DNA of 64,000 nucleotides from Kaistella treverensis (GCF_900114045.1 NZ_FORQ01000001.1:992001-1056000); one strand, 5' to 3'; numbered from the stretch's first letter, positions 26,023 through 35,497 are shown. A program made the numbers and translations. The notes: generated by a model not told the origin, from the sequence alone.

Positions 26023-27582
26023 TTACTGTACATTTATTACAACCGGTGGTATTTGTTTTAAAGCCTGGTCACCAAGTCCAGTTGCTGTAGCTTTAATATT
26101 AAAGACATACGCAATATCTCCATTTCTAAGGTTTTTTGTCAAACTTGCGACAGAACTCATAGAGTTTCCATTTACGAGCATTGCCGCTTTTCCTGGAACT
26201 TTAAACATAAAGCTGTTTACAGTAAAGCTAACAGGGAAATCGAAATCCGGCATGTCAGCTGTGACACGTTGATTTGGAATCGAAGAGGCTGGCATTGAAA
26301 CGACAGATTTACCCTGGATTTCACCAACTGGCGGTGGTACATTTTTAATTCTGAAAGGGAAAGCCTGAGAAATCACGCCACCTTTTGGATCACGACCGGA
26401 GATTGTCAAAGTAACTGTACTTCCTCCACCTGGTGTTACGGTCCATTTTCCGCCACCTCCACTAACCGAAGCTCCCGCAGCAGATAACGAGATTCCAGAC
26501 ATATCAGCACCTAAAATCGATCCTGAAATTGGATTTGGTAAACCCCTATAAAGAACATTCATTTTGTCCGCAGTTACGATTGCGCCTTTCTGTGCTTTAA
26601 GTTCCTGCGCACCAGCGATTACTTTATAAGTATGGTTGTAAGTAAGCGGAATTACTTTACCGTTTACATCTTTAAAGGAAATGGTTCCGCTGAAATTTTT
26701 ATCACCTAAAGATCCTGTGTCAAGATTTCTAACACCCTGTCCGTTTTGAACAGTTAAACCAGGCATAGCAAGTCCCGGAACGTTGCTGGAATAGTTTCCT
26801 ATAGCAACTCTACCTTGAGCCGGTTCACCCTGAATAACAATAGTTGGTGCAGAAACAATTGCTGTATAGGCATCAAATTTAATATCAGCATCAATTTTTT
26901 CCTGTAACATGATAGAAAGCGCATCACCCTGAATTCCACGAGCGGAAGACTGAATAACTTCTAAGTTTGATAAAGCAGCGATCAAAGGTTGGTTATAAAA
27001 TTTGTATTGCAACCAGTTTTTCCCGTTACGAGGCTTGTCAAATTCAGAAACCATTTGCTTGTTGGTACGAGCAACCATTTCCTTCATCAAATTATTTGAG
27101 CCGAAATTATCAGTAATATATTTCTTAAAAGCTTCAATTTTTTGCTTTAAAGCAATCGCTTCTTTTGAGGCGATATTTTCATCTCCATTTTGGAAGAAAA
27201 GGCTGGTTGAAGGTTCTGTGTTATTCAATGATGCAAAACTTTCCTGAATTTCCAAAGCTGGATTGTATTCTGCGTCCTTGCTTAATCTCGCTTTCAAACC
27301 TTCTATTGATTGAACCAAGTCATTCGCTTTTTCTTCTAAGCCTCTGTATCTTTCTAAAGGAGCCTGGAAGGTGTCAGGTGTATTTTTAGCTTTAGCTTCT
27401 AAAGTTTGCTTAAAAATTGAGTTGTTATTTTCTGTTAGCGTTCTGGTTTCTTCCAGAGAGCCGGTGGTGTCTTTATATGATCTGATGATTTCTTGATCGA
27501 TCTGCATTGCAAGCATTGCAATGAAAACCAAGTACATCAAGTTAATCATCTTCTGACGAGGAGTCTGTTTTCCTTGTGCCAT
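26023..27582 (-). CDS. gldM: gliding motility/T9SS motor protein GldM
   Basis: The 519-residue product has one N-terminal membrane helix (KMINLMYLVFIAMLAMQI, about residues 11-28) and a long periplasmic part made of the D1-D4 domains known for GldM/PorM. Arg9 and Tyr17, which I recall as functionally important in the Flavobacterium johnsoniae protein, are present at the same positions. GldM dimers thread through the GldL pentamer and pass proton-driven rotation to the GldK/GldN ring. Confidence 0.97.
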   Translation of the reverse strand: MAQGKQTPRQKMINLMYLVFIAMLAMQIDQEIIRSYKDTTGSLEETRTLTENNNSIFKQTLEAKAKNTPDTFQAPLERYRGLEEKANDLVQSIEGLKARLSKDAEYNPALEIQESFASLNNTEPSTSLFFQNGDENIASKEAIALKQKIEAFKKYITDNFGSNNLMKEMVARTNKQMVSEFDKPRNGKNWLQYKFYNQPLIAALSNLEVIQSSARGIQGDALSIMLQEKIDADIKFDAYTAIVSAPTIVIQGEPAQGRVAIGNYSSNVPGLAMPGLTVQNGQGVRNLDTGSLGDKNFSGTISFKDVNGKVIPLTYNHTYKVIAGAQELKAQKGAIVTADKMNVLYRGLPNPISGSILGADMSGISLSAAGASVSGGGGKWTVTPGGGSTVTLTISGRDPKGGVISQAFPFRIKNVPPPVGEIQGKSVVSMPASSIPNQRVTADMPDFDFPVSFTVNSFMFKVPGKAAMLVNGNSMSSVASLTKNLRNGDIAYVFNIKATATGLGDQALKQIPPVVINVQ

Positions 27583-27633
27583 TTTTTAGTAAATTTTGTT
27601 AATAGTAATAAATTTCAAATTATGGTAAGGAAA

Positions 27634-28320
27634 TTAAGATTTCATCGCGCTTAGCATTCCGCCGTAAACTCTGTTCAGATTATTAAGGTTAGAAGTTAAT
27701 CCGGATAATTCTTCGTTAAATTTAGCAGAATGAGCTGCAGATCGCTGCATATCTTCTACATATTTTTTGCTGTATTCAGCCTGCGTTTTTCCGTGCTCCA
27801 ACTGCAGTGAATAAAGTGCGTTCATGCTTTCAAGGTGACTTGCAGCAAGCATTAACTGGTCATTATATTTTTGAGTAGAACCTGTTACGTCAACTGTTTG
27901 GTTAATTTGATCTACAGAACTGGAGAATTTATCGATACCTGTTCTCAAGCGGTCAAATAAGCTAACATCTAATTTAGCATCAGCTAACATTTTGTCTAAT
28001 TTTTCAGACAAAGAAACTTCCAATTCTTTCACTTCAGCTTCCTGAATTCCTAAAGTGGAATGTTTAGGATTAGGTGAAGCATGAGAATCTAACAATTCCG
28101 GATAAACGTTTTCCCATGCGTACGATTCTTCAGATTTTGGTGCATCAAATGCAAAGATGGTAAAGATTATAGCTTCAGTAATCAAACCGATTGCTAAGGT
28201 TACGTTTCCTGTAAGCGGCCCAATGCTCCAGTGAGTCATCTTGAAAAGTGCTCCAAGAATTACGATTGCTGCTCCAATTGAGTAGATAAAATTGTACGTT
28301 GCTTCTTTAGTTTTAAACAT
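27634..28320 (-). CDS. gldL: gliding motility/T9SS motor protein GldL
   Basis: The 228-residue product has two N-terminal helices (about residues 11-30 and 39-57) and a cytoplasmic coiled tail. Residues Tyr13, Lys27, His30 and Glu49, reported as important in F. johnsoniae GldL for proton-coupled rotation, all occur at the same numbers here, so the motor should be active (inference). It is a pentameric inner-membrane stator-like ring around GldM. It lies 42 bp after gldK and 51 bp before gldM. Confidence 0.97.
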   Translation of the reverse strand: MFKTKEATYNFIYSIGAAIVILGALFKMTHWSIGPLTGNVTLAIGLITEAIIFTIFAFDAPKSEESYAWENVYPELLDSHASPNPKHSTLGIQEAEVKELEVSLSEKLDKMLADAKLDVSLFDRLRTGIDKFSSSVDQINQTVDVTGSTQKYNDQLMLAASHLESMNALYSLQLEHGKTQAEYSKKYVEDMQRSAAHSAKFNEELSGLTSNLNNLNRVYGGMLSAMKS

Positions 28321-28362
28321 GTGGTGTAGAGTTTATTTTTTTAATATTTAGTTTTCTTGTTC

Positions 28363-29775
28363 TTATCTGGTTCTTTTTTTGAACTTTACAGAGCCTTCAG
28401 GAATATCCTGAACAGTACGGAATCCGATGAAACTTCTTGCAGAATCTTTTCTTTCATAATCTCTGTAACCAGTCATTAATAAATAACCAACATCTTTCCA
28501 TGACCCACCTCTAACTGATTTTCTAGGTTCTTTAGCTGCCTGTCCTGATAAATACGGATTTAAAGTAGATGCAAACTGGTAAGTAGAGTTATTGTATGGT
28601 GACTCCGTCCATTCTGCCACGTTTCCTGCCATATCGTATAAACCGTATCCATTTCTTGGGAAAGTTTTTACTGGCGCAGTATAGGTGTACCCTTTCTTTT
28701 CGTCTTCTAAATAATTACCGCGTTTCGGTTTGAAGTTTGCAAGGTAACATCCTCTGTCATCCTGTAAGTATGGGCCACCCCAAGGATAAGTCGCATTTTC
28801 TTTACCACCTCTGGCAGCATATTCCCACTCTGCTTCCGTAGGAAGTCTAAATGCCATTGGTTTTTGTTTTTTTCTTTTTAAAGATTCGTTATAGTCAGAT
28901 TTCAGTTTAGAACGGAAGTTACAGAAAGCACGCGCCTGATCCCAAGTTACGCCAACAACCGGATAATCTTTATAGGACTTGTGCCAGAAATAACCATCAT
29001 ACAATGGCTCGTTATAAGCATAGCTGAAGTCATTGATCCAAACTGTAGTATCTGGATATACCGCAATACTTTCTTTTTTCAGGTAATTTGCTCCTCGGGA
29101 ATTATCTTTTACCGCTTGTGCCATATCTTCCCATTGATAAGAATACTGCAATTTACGGGTATCAATAATTCTTTCGTTATTAATTCTTTCCGCTTGTGGA
29201 ATATACATTGATTCTAAAATCTCAGCATATTGGGCATCAGGATAGTCATTGGTATTCCATTTTAGTGGAACGCCCCAATCTAGTTTTTTAGAATCATCAT
29301 ACCCGTCACGACCTCCTTGCGACTCCATGAATTCCTGATAAGCATTTTTATTTTCACCGGCTTTTTTTGAAGAATATGCGTAATCTGCGATAGATGTTCC
29401 ATTTCCACCGCCGCTTCCGTCGCCGGCTGCTTCAGCAAGAAGTGTTCTTGCGATTGAATCGCGCACATAATCTACAAAAACTTTATACTGACCGTTGGTA
29501 ATTTCGCTTTCATCCATAAAGAACGAGGAAACTGTAACGGTTTTTAGCGGAGCCTTTTCCGGAGTGTTGGTAAAATCTTGATCTGCCAGTCCCATTACGA
29601 AGGATCCAGCCGGAATTGCTACCATTCCATAAGGACGTTCTGCGGTGAACGTTTTTCCTCTTTTTTTCGCAATCAGTTCACCTTTAGATCCTGGTTTCCC
29701 GGATGATGAACCACCTCCTCTGGAGCAAGACATAACAGCGGATGCTGTTAGTAATATTAGAAATACTCTTTTCAT
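28363..29775 (-). CDS. gldK: gliding motility/T9SS lipoprotein GldK
   Basis: The 470-residue product has a lipoprotein signal (MKRVFLILLTASAVMSC, Cys at 17) and an FGE-sulfatase-type fold from about residue 48, with YGMVAIPAGSFVMGLAD, AFRLPTEAEWEYAARGG and YDMAGNVAEWTESPY. In GldK this fold is structural. Anchored in the outer membrane, GldK builds the periplasmic ring with GldN. It is the first gene of gldKLMN and has its own -33/-7 promoter in the 106-bp gap after glmS. Confidence 0.97.
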   Translation of the reverse strand: MKRVFLILLTASAVMSCSRGGGSSSGKPGSKGELIAKKRGKTFTAERPYGMVAIPAGSFVMGLADQDFTNTPEKAPLKTVTVSSFFMDESEITNGQYKVFVDYVRDSIARTLLAEAAGDGSGGGNGTSIADYAYSSKKAGENKNAYQEFMESQGGRDGYDDSKKLDWGVPLKWNTNDYPDAQYAEILESMYIPQAERINNERIIDTRKLQYSYQWEDMAQAVKDNSRGANYLKKESIAVYPDTTVWINDFSYAYNEPLYDGYFWHKSYKDYPVVGVTWDQARAFCNFRSKLKSDYNESLKRKKQKPMAFRLPTEAEWEYAARGGKENATYPWGGPYLQDDRGCYLANFKPKRGNYLEDEKKGYTYTAPVKTFPRNGYGLYDMAGNVAEWTESPYNNSTYQFASTLNPYLSGQAAKEPRKSVRGGSWKDVGYLLMTGYRDYERKDSARSFIGFRTVQDIPEGSVKFKKRTR

Positions 29776-29796
29776 TCTATAATTGAAATTAAGCGG

Positions 29797-29824
29797 TAAA
29801 TATATAATTTTTTAGAAAAAACAA
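29797..29824 (-). promoter_or_regulatory. promoter of gldKLMN
   Basis: On the minus strand TTG (29822-29824) and TATATTTA (29797-29804, seven of eight matches to TAnnTTTG) are 17 bp apart. The -7 box ends 21 nt before the gldK ATG. Confidence 0.6.
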
Positions 29825-29881
29825 CTAGGCTTTTTTTGAAAAACGCAAAATTGTTGGTAATATTTTATAAACAGGTCAACT

Positions 29882-31735
29882 TTACTCTACAGTAACGGAT
29901 TTTGCAAGGTTTCTTGGCTGATCTACATTTGCTCCGCGATAGACTGCTATATAGTAAGAAAGCAACTGTAGTGGGATGGAGGCAATGATCGGCGAGAAAC
30001 ATTCCGAGGTTTCCGGAAACTCAATCACATAATCTGCAACGGAGCTAACCTGTGTATCACCTTTGTTCACTAACGCGATAACCTGCCCTTTTCTTGCCTT
30101 AATTTCCTGAACATTGCTCACAATTTTATCATAGTGCCCTTGCTTAGGAGCAATAATTACTATTGGCATGTTTTCATCAATCAATGCGATAGGGCCGTGT
30201 TTCATTTCAGCAGCCGGATATCCTTCCGCGTGGATGTATGAAATCTCTTTTAATTTCAAAGCTCCCTCTAATGCTGCAGGAAAATTGTAACCTCTACCTA
30301 AATAAAGGAAATTCTGTGCTTCAACAAAGTTTTTTGCAATTTCTTTCACCTTTTCATTTGTGCTTTCCAAAACTTCCTGAACTTTTTTCGGAAGACTTTC
30401 AAGCTCGGTAATCAAACGCATAAATTCCTGATTGCTCAGTTTTCCGTTGTGTTTACCTAATTTTAAAGCGATTAATGAAAGTACCGTTAATTGTGCGGTA
30501 AAAGCTTTTGTGGATGCAACACCAATTTCAGGACCAGCGTGAGTATAAGAACCAGCATCAGTTACACGTGAAATTGAGGAATCTACCACGTTACAAATTC
30601 CATATACAAAAGCTCCTTTTTCTTTCGCCATTTTAATAGCGGCCATTGTATCAGCTGTTTCACCAGACTGGGAAATGGCAATTACAATATCTTTTTCGCT
30701 AATGATTGGATTTCTATATCTAAATTCGGAAGCATACTCTACCTCAACCGGAATTCTTGCAAATTCTTCAATTAGATATTCACCGATGAGACCTGCATGC
30801 CAGGAAGTTCCGCACGCTATAATGGTGATTTTTTGAGCTTGGTTTAATCTTTCTAAATTATCCCAGATACCGGCCATTTTAATAATTCCCTCTTCTACCA
30901 ACAATCTACCTCTTAAAGTATCATGGATGGATTTTGGCTGTTCGAAAATTTCTTTTAGCATGAAATGCTCATATCCTCCTTTTTCAATCTGCTCCAAACT
31001 TAATTTTAGCTGTTGAACTTCGGGAGTGATTTTCACATTGTCTTTAATATTTCTAATGTCAACACCACTTTCTAATGAAATTGTTGCCATATGACCTTCT
31101 TCCAGATAAACAGCTTCTTTGGTAAATTCAACAAAAGGTGAAGCATCTGATGCTATGAAATATTCATTGGTTCCCAAACCAATTGCTAATGGTGAGCCCA
31201 GTCTTGCCACTACCAAAAGTCCCGGGAAATCGTCGTGCATTACCGTAATCGCATATGCGCCGTACACTTCATTTAAAGCATAACGCACCGCTGTTGGAAA
31301 ATCAAAATCTTTATTGACATCCATTACGTATTCGATAAGATTTACCAATACTTCGGTATCAGTTTCAGATTGAAATGAAAAACCTTTTTCGATAAGCATT
31401 GTTTTAATGGTATCATAATTTTCGATGATTCCGTTATGAACCAATGCAATTTTACCATTATTGGATAAATGTGGATGTGAGTTACTGTCGCTCGGGACAC
31501 CGTGTGTCGCCCAGCGCGTGTGGCCCATGCCGACGTGTGCTTTTCCAGAAAGATTTTTTGAAATCGCTACTAAGTCGTCAACCTTACCTTTTGTTTTAGC
31601 AACATCAAAAGTTGAACTATCACCGTCAAGCACAATTCCTGCGCTGTCGTATCCTCTATATTCTAATCTCCGCAGCCCGTTGATGACTACTTCATATGCA
31701 TCCTGAAAGCCAGTATATCCTACAATTCCACACAT
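29882..31735 (-). CDS. glmS: glucosamine-6-phosphate synthase (isomerizing)
   Basis: The 617-residue product has an N-terminal glutaminase domain with nucleophile Cys2 (MCGIVGYTG) and GHTRWATHG, then two SIS domains with IACGTSWHAGLIGEYLIE and SQSGETADT. It makes glucosamine 6-phosphate from fructose 6-phosphate and glutamine, committing sugar to peptidoglycan and LPS. It follows DUF4270 by 18 bp in the same direction. No glmS ribozyme-like region is apparent upstream. Confidence 0.97.
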   Translation of the reverse strand: MCGIVGYTGFQDAYEVVINGLRRLEYRGYDSAGIVLDGDSSTFDVAKTKGKVDDLVAISKNLSGKAHVGMGHTRWATHGVPSDSNSHPHLSNNGKIALVHNGIIENYDTIKTMLIEKGFSFQSETDTEVLVNLIEYVMDVNKDFDFPTAVRYALNEVYGAYAITVMHDDFPGLLVVARLGSPLAIGLGTNEYFIASDASPFVEFTKEAVYLEEGHMATISLESGVDIRNIKDNVKITPEVQQLKLSLEQIEKGGYEHFMLKEIFEQPKSIHDTLRGRLLVEEGIIKMAGIWDNLERLNQAQKITIIACGTSWHAGLIGEYLIEEFARIPVEVEYASEFRYRNPIISEKDIVIAISQSGETADTMAAIKMAKEKGAFVYGICNVVDSSISRVTDAGSYTHAGPEIGVASTKAFTAQLTVLSLIALKLGKHNGKLSNQEFMRLITELESLPKKVQEVLESTNEKVKEIAKNFVEAQNFLYLGRGYNFPAALEGALKLKEISYIHAEGYPAAEMKHGPIALIDENMPIVIIAPKQGHYDKIVSNVQEIKARKGQVIALVNKGDTQVSSVADYVIEFPETSECFSPIIASIPLQLLSYYIAVYRGANVDQPRNLAKSVTVE

Positions 31736-31753
31736 ATTTTAATAAATTTTTTT

Positions 31754-33304
31754 TTACTTTTTACCGTACGTTAATATCAATTTTGCGCTATTTTCATTTC
31801 CCGGATCAGTACCAACAAATACAGCACGGTTCGGCGTGAAGCCTCTGGTCGTAAAGTTCTGCGGTCCCTGAGCTGCATTTAATGTTCCCAGTAGATTTCC
31901 ACCCGCATCAATCGAATAAGCACCAACGTTTAGAATGAAATGTGCACCGGTCGTCTCACCTTTTTCAATAATATTTTTAAAGGTTTGCGTAATTCCGACG
32001 TCATAATACGCCGGATTTTTTTCCAGGTCATAAGCTTTCACCAGGTTATAAATACCGGTAGTATACAAAGCACTGAGATCAACCAGGTAAGTATTTAAGT
32101 CTACCTTGTTTACTTTTTGTTTTACCACAAAACTTAGCGGTTTTTTATAATTATTGTTCCAGGTTTCCAAATCGGTAAAAATCCTCATTTTAGCGGCAAT
32201 AATTCCGATTTTATCTTTTTCGTACATCGTTCTAACAGAAGCAATTGTTTCTTCCGGAACTTTTAAGCCAATACCAGGTCCGCCCATACCCTGCGCGTAT
32301 ACTTTGGCAGCACCGGTAATGGTATCGCCCACTGCAACAGCGGCCGCAGATGGCGTTCCGGTATGATCAGTAGTTATTTGGTTAAAATGTGTATTTCCGG
32401 CGCCGGCATTTAGAACAAAAACAGATTGTGGTCTTGTCGTAGTAGATCCTTCCACTTTATCGTTTTTATAATACAAATTAATTTCCACGGTATTCGGATC
32501 GAAATTAAAGATATAACCGTCATTTTCCGTCACAGATACTTTTATACCTTTAATATATCGGATAAATGAAGCAACATCAGCAAGTTCCGGTGATTTCGCT
32601 TTGTTGATGATTTTATTTTGGAAAAAAGCGTTATCCAAAGGAACTCTAATCGAAGGAGTTCTTTCGAATAATACTGAATTATCGGCGTCTTTGGTCACTT
32701 TTACCGAAGAAATTGAACCGTCAAAGACCTGCGTACCTAAAACTTCGCCGGTAGCGACATTTCGGTTCGATCGGATTTGCTGGTCATTGGCACCTAAAAA
32801 TTCGGTTACTTCTTCAACTTTAATATTCAGCGGTCTTTTCGCTTTGCCATATTTAGTCACAGGATAAGTATTCACCACTTTCTTAGCGGCAACATCTCCG
32901 TCCGGGAAAACATAATCTTCAAGCGTCGTAGTTGTTACAGAATCTGCAGCATAAGCGGGTTTTAAAACCAAAACCGCAGAATCTAAAACTGCGTTTGCAC
33001 CAAAATCGGGATTTGTGCTGCTTAAACGGATTTGGGTTACGAAAGATGATTTTTGAAGTCCGAACTGCGGTTCATAAAAAGCTCCTAAAGTTGCGCTTTG
33101 CAAACGGGAACCGTCTGTGCGGATGGTATCATTATTATTAACAGTGTAGGCAATTAGCGGATAGCTTTTTTGTGCGGCTTCAGCACCGTTCTCAAAAAAC
33201 TGAGATCCCAATTGATCAGGATCCGGCTCACAACTCCACAATATTACACTTCCGAGCGCTAAAACAGCAGCAGCTCTGAATATCTGTTGAAAATTTCCTA
33301 TCAT
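31754..33304 (-). CDS. DUF4270 family lipoprotein
   Basis: The 516-residue product has a lipoprotein signal (LALGSVILWSC, Cys about residue 25) followed by EPDPDQLGSQFFE, the typical start of DUF4270 proteins, and a long beta-rich region. The family is confined largely to Bacteroidetes and its role is unknown; an outer-membrane location is expected. It is 14 bp downstream of the glgA-like gene and 18 bp upstream of glmS, so these three probably form one transcript. Confidence 0.88.
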   Translation of the reverse strand: MIGNFQQIFRAAAVLALGSVILWSCEPDPDQLGSQFFENGAEAAQKSYPLIAYTVNNNDTIRTDGSRLQSATLGAFYEPQFGLQKSSFVTQIRLSSTNPDFGANAVLDSAVLVLKPAYAADSVTTTTLEDYVFPDGDVAAKKVVNTYPVTKYGKAKRPLNIKVEEVTEFLGANDQQIRSNRNVATGEVLGTQVFDGSISSVKVTKDADNSVLFERTPSIRVPLDNAFFQNKIINKAKSPELADVASFIRYIKGIKVSVTENDGYIFNFDPNTVEINLYYKNDKVEGSTTTRPQSVFVLNAGAGNTHFNQITTDHTGTPSAAAVAVGDTITGAAKVYAQGMGGPGIGLKVPEETIASVRTMYEKDKIGIIAAKMRIFTDLETWNNNYKKPLSFVVKQKVNKVDLNTYLVDLSALYTTGIYNLVKAYDLEKNPAYYDVGITQTFKNIIEKGETTGAHFILNVGAYSIDAGGNLLGTLNAAQGPQNFTTRGFTPNRAVFVGTDPGNENSAKLILTYGKK

Positions 33305-33318
33305 TAAATAAAAATTGA

Positions 33319-34089
33319 TTAGTATATATTAAGAATTGCTTCAGGCTCAAGATATTCCGACTTCGTAGAAGTAGATTTTTCAAAACCTGCTTCCAGATCG
33401 TCCTGCAGAAACTCATCACCTTTTACCACAACGTCTACTATGTTCATACTTTCGATCACGAAATTATGAAAATTTGGATTTTTAAACGCAGATAAACCGG
33501 TAATATTGTCGAATTTCATTTTTTCTTCTACAGATTCCGAAAGAGGCAGGTTTTCCTCATTGTAAACCGACAGAACAAGTTTGGTATCGTTGAAATAAGA
33601 GTCATTTTTGTAAAAACTCTTTAAATAAACCGGAATAAATGAAGCCATCCAGCCGTTCAGGTGAATAACATCCGGAACCCAGTTGAGTTTTTTGATGGTT
33701 TCAATGACGCCACGGGCAAAAAATATCGCGCGCTCATCATTGTCCGGGAAAGCCGCTCCGGTTTCATCGATGTAGAATTGCTTTCGCTTAAAATATTCCT
33801 CATTATCAATGAAATAAACCTGCAGCCTTTCGCCGGGAAGCGACGCCACTTTGATAATTAAAGGCTGGTCTAAATCATTAATAATAATGTTCATCCCCGA
33901 AAGACGGATTACTTCATGCAGCTGAAACTTTCTTTCGCTGATCTGGCCAAATCTTGGCATAAACACCCGCACATCATTTCCCTCCTGATGCATTTTGAGC
34001 GCCATCTTACTCACCATTGTCGCCATATTGCTATCTTCCTGATATGGGAACATTTCCGTGGTGACATACAAAATCTTTTGGTTCGGCAT
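33319..34089 (-). CDS. glycogen/starch synthase N-terminal domain protein (half-length)
   Basis: The product (256 residues from ATG 34089) matches only the N-terminal GT5 domain of glycogen synthase: ILYVTTEMFPYQEDSNMATMVSKM, DVRVFMPRF and IHLNGWMASFIPVYLK. Normal GlgA is about 480 residues with a second Rossmann domain that binds the sugar nucleotide; that half is absent, and downstream DNA encodes DUF4270 instead. Short versions next to panC are, to my knowledge, common in flavobacteria, so this is probably a conserved shortened protein with an unknown role and not a fresh truncation. Confidence 0.82.
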   Translation of the reverse strand: MPNQKILYVTTEMFPYQEDSNMATMVSKMALKMHQEGNDVRVFMPRFGQISERKFQLHEVIRLSGMNIIINDLDQPLIIKVASLPGERLQVYFIDNEEYFKRKQFYIDETGAAFPDNDERAIFFARGVIETIKKLNWVPDVIHLNGWMASFIPVYLKSFYKNDSYFNDTKLVLSVYNEENLPLSESVEEKMKFDNITGLSAFKNPNFHNFVIESMNIVDVVVKGDEFLQDDLEAGFEKSTSTKSEYLEPEAILNIY

Positions 34090-34134
34090 AAATTCAATCG
34101 TTCTTCTAATTTTACAGCAGAAAATTCTACCGCG

Positions 34135-34142
34135 CAAATTTA
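34135..34142 (-). promoter_or_regulatory. candidate -7 box of the glgA-like/DUF4270/glmS operon
   Basis: TAAATTTG on the minus strand, 45 nt before the ATG at 34089. The normal -33 region overlaps the inverted repeat at 34153-34184. Confidence 0.5.
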
Positions 34143-34152
34143 CAAAATTTAA

Positions 34153-34184
34153 ACTAATATTACTCTATTTAACATAATATTAGT
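34153..34184. promoter_or_regulatory. perfect inverted repeat, possible operator
   Basis: ACTAATATTA (34153-34162) and TAATATTAGT (34175-34184) form a 10-bp perfect inverted repeat with a 12-bp spacer. Arm centres are 22 bp, about two helical turns, apart. It lies between the divergent glgA-like gene and panC and covers the expected -33 region of the former. It has no T run, so it is more like a protein site than a terminator (inference). Confidence 0.5.
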
Positions 34185-34284
34185 CTCAATAGGGCTTTAT
34201 TGCTGCTATTGATAAATAATTTGTAAAAATTAGCCGCAAATTTTATACAGAATTGTTATTTTTACAAGGATAATCACACGATGT

Positions 34285-35133
34285 ATGGAAATATTTACCG
34301 CTAAAAAACCTTTTACCGACTTTATTGAAAGGCAGAAAGAAATGGGAAAAAAAATTGGCTTTGCACCCACGATGGGCGCACTTCACCAAGGTCATCTCAG
34401 CCTTTACTCCCGCGCAAAAAAAGAAAATGACCTCATTATTGCGTCAATTTTTGTAAATCCCACGCAATTCAATAATCCACAGGATTTAGAAAAGTATCCG
34501 CGAACGATTGAACGCGACCTGAAACTGCTTGAACAAACAGGTGAAGTTGATGCGGTTTATTTGCCGGAAACCGAAGATATTTACCCAGACGGTTTAAAAA
34601 GTAAATCCTATGATTTCGACGGTTTGGAAAATGAAATGGAAGGAAAATCGCGTCCCGGTCATTTTAATGGTGTCGGAACAGTGGTTGAAGAACTTTTACG
34701 ACAGGTACAGCCGGATAATGGGTATTTTGGTGAAAAAGATTATCAGCAGTTAGCGATTATCGAAAAGTTGGTGCAAAAGCTTCAGCTTCCAGTTAAAATT
34801 CACGGCGTTCCTATTTTTCGTGAAAAAAGCGGCCTGGCGATGAGCTCGCGGAATATGCGCTTAAGTCCGCCACAGCATGAAGCTTCAAAAGTTATTTATG
34901 AAACTTTAAAAAAAGTAAATGATTGGTTCCGGATTTTAACCGTTCCGGAAATAAACAAAAGAGTAAAAGATATTTTTGAAGACCAGCGCGGGATGACGCT
35001 TGAATATTTTGTTATTGCCGACGAAGAGACGCTGAAAGAAACCGACTTTTTCTACAAAGGTCATAATTACCGCGCTTTCATCGTTGTTTTGGTAAACGAT
35101 GTGCGCCTCATCGATAATTTACATTTGGATTAA
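34285..35133 (+). CDS. panC: pantothenate synthetase
   Basis: The 282-residue product joins pantoate and beta-alanine with ATP. It has the HIGH-like segment FAPTMGALHQGHLSLYSRAKK (about residues 27-47), FVNPTQFNNPQDL, GHFNGVGTVVEELL and FGEKDYQQLAIIEKL, and REKSGLAMSSRN near residue 188. It diverges from the glgA-like operon. TATTTTTA at 34257-34264 is a possible -7 box. Confidence 0.97.
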   Translation: MEIFTAKKPFTDFIERQKEMGKKIGFAPTMGALHQGHLSLYSRAKKENDLIIASIFVNPTQFNNPQDLEKYPRTIERDLKLLEQTGEVDAVYLPETEDIYPDGLKSKSYDFDGLENEMEGKSRPGHFNGVGTVVEELLRQVQPDNGYFGEKDYQQLAIIEKLVQKLQLPVKIHGVPIFREKSGLAMSSRNMRLSPPQHEASKVIYETLKKVNDWFRILTVPEINKRVKDIFEDQRGMTLEYFVIADEETLKETDFFYKGHNYRAFIVVLVNDVRLIDNLHLD

Positions 35134-35138
35134 AACAT

Positions 35139-35167
35139 CAAAAGTCTTCCTGTTGGGAAGACTTTTG
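35139..35167 (+). terminator. terminator between panC and the tRNA cluster
   Basis: CAAAAGTCTTCC and GGAAGACTTTTG form a perfect 12-bp stem around a 5-nt loop. The T run is short; it may serve panC and the convergent tRNA cluster. Confidence 0.65.
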
Positions 35168-35222
35168 AACACCAAATCACAAAATATTAATATGAAAAAA
35201 ATTACTTTCAGCAAGTAATTAG

Positions 35223-35295
35223 TGACCCGGCTGGGATTCGAACCCAGGACCCATACATTAAAAGTGTATTGCTCTACCAGCTGAGCTACCGAGTC
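35223..35295 (-). tRNA. tRNA-Lys (UUU), copy 1
   Basis: The minus-strand cloverleaf has acceptor GACTCGG/CCGGGTC, anticodon loop CTTTTAA (UUU) and T-loop GGTTCGAATCC. CCA is not encoded. Identical to the copy at 35498-35570. Last in the three-tRNA cluster. Confidence 0.95.
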
Positions 35296-35376
35296 GGTTT
35301 AAATTTAAATTTTAGATTCTAAATTTTAAATTACTGACCATCTAAAACCTATAATTAAAATCTATAATTCTGGCAG

Positions 35377-35459
35377 TGCCTGCGACTGGACTCGAACCAG
35401 CACATCCATAGGAAACCACCCCCTCAAGATGGCGTGTCTACCAATTTCACCACGCAGGC
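35377..35459 (-). tRNA. tRNA-Leu (GAG)
   Basis: The minus-strand cloverleaf has acceptor GCCTGCG/CGCAGGC, anticodon loop CTTGAGG (GAG), a long variable arm and T-loop GGTTCGAGTCC. It reads CUC and CUU. CCA is not encoded. The 81-bp gap to the next tRNA-Lys is AT-rich with an imperfect inverted repeat near 35301-35331. Confidence 0.94.
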
Positions 35460-35460
35460 A

Positions 35461-35492
35461 AAAAAAATCCGTAAAACTTACGGAATTTTTTT
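35461..35492 (-). terminator. hairpin between tRNA-Lys and tRNA-Leu genes
   Basis: TCCGTAA and TTACGGA pair around 3 nt with an A-tract on one side and a T-tract on the other. It looks like a bidirectional terminator, yet it lies inside the tRNA cluster; it may cause partial termination or be a processing site. Confidence 0.5.
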
Positions 35493-35497
35493 ACTTG

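Noticed and set aside
29776-29881. glmS-type ribozyme or riboswitch near glmS
   Set aside because: This gap lies downstream of glmS and holds the gldK promoter; the 18 bp upstream of glmS is too short for a ribozyme.
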